A DNA stretch of 23,966 nucleotides from Acanthaster planci. Its lineage: Eukaryota > Echinodermata > Asteroidea > Valvatida > Acanthasteridae. The position numbers were made by a program, and so were the translations under genes. Location of the stretch: the NCBI RefSeq assembly GCF_001949145.1, contig NW_019091401.1, positions 783,866 through 807,831 on the forward strand, given 5' to 3'. Below are positions 23,907 to 23,966 of this stretch, piece by piece (position 1 is the first letter of the stretch; each line of letters begins with the position of its first letter). The notes beneath the pieces are model-generated. The model was not told the DNA's origin, ran no database searches, and saw nothing but the letters and a program-made list of their open reading frames with translations.

Positions 23907-23966
23907 AAAATTCATGAAAACAAAGGGAGAATTTTCTTTTGTTTTAAATGAGAACAATTGCACGGA

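Overview
The window is eukaryotic genomic DNA. It carries one large, intron-rich protein gene on the + strand, followed by about 4.4 kb of AT-rich DNA and then a CpG-denser segment at the right edge that looks like the 5' end of a neighbouring gene. The gene encodes an ABC transporter of subfamily A whose sequence follows vertebrate ABCA3 closely from end to end, so I call it ABCA3-like. GC-rich exons in AT-rich introns, tRNA-derived SINEs, foldback elements starting near GGGCCCAATTTCA, and a frequent TACATGTA palindrome all suggest a marine invertebrate. From memory of such repeats an echinoderm (perhaps a sea star) is my first guess and a cephalochordate the second; this assignment is weak.

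Layout. Positions 1-18544 hold 19 coding exons, with the 5' end cut by the window edge: the start codon, first membrane helix and roughly the first 50 residues lie upstream. All 18 introns are GT-AG and the phases join without a break, giving 5055 coding bases, or 1684 codons plus TAA at 18542-18544. Exons 1-3 encode the first extracellular domain, exons 3-6 the first membrane domain, exons 7-11 nucleotide-binding domain 1 (NBD1), exons 11-13 an acidic, Ser-rich linker, exons 13-14 the second membrane and extracellular domain, and exons 15-19 nucleotide-binding domain 2 (NBD2) and the C-terminus. Both ATP sites keep Walker A, Q-loop, signature, Walker B and H-loop, so the protein should be an active full-length lipid-type transporter.

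Non-coding structure. The introns hold two tRNA-derived SINEs (introns 4 and 8), two related foldback or MITE-like elements (intron 15, and an eroded one in intron 12), another element with 18-bp inverted ends (intron 16), a four-copy 25-bp tandem repeat and a dense cluster of TGTTCT/AGAACA hexamers (intron 3), and several 17-23 bp palindromes. Intron 13 is only 198 bp, a multiple of three, and open in the reading frame. Positions 18545-22970 contain the 3' UTR (several AATAAA sites) and unassigned sequence. Positions 22977-23372 carry two GATTGGCT (inverted CCAAT) boxes, a rise in CpG and a good splice donor, consistent with a TATA-less promoter and non-coding first exon of a downstream gene. 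The last 300 bp hold GAATAT/CGAAT-type repeats.

I found no bacterial-type system, CRISPR array, viral gene or toxin. The most interesting observations are the open intron 13, the hexamer cluster in intron 3, the 1236-bp exon 13 and the putative neighbour promoter.
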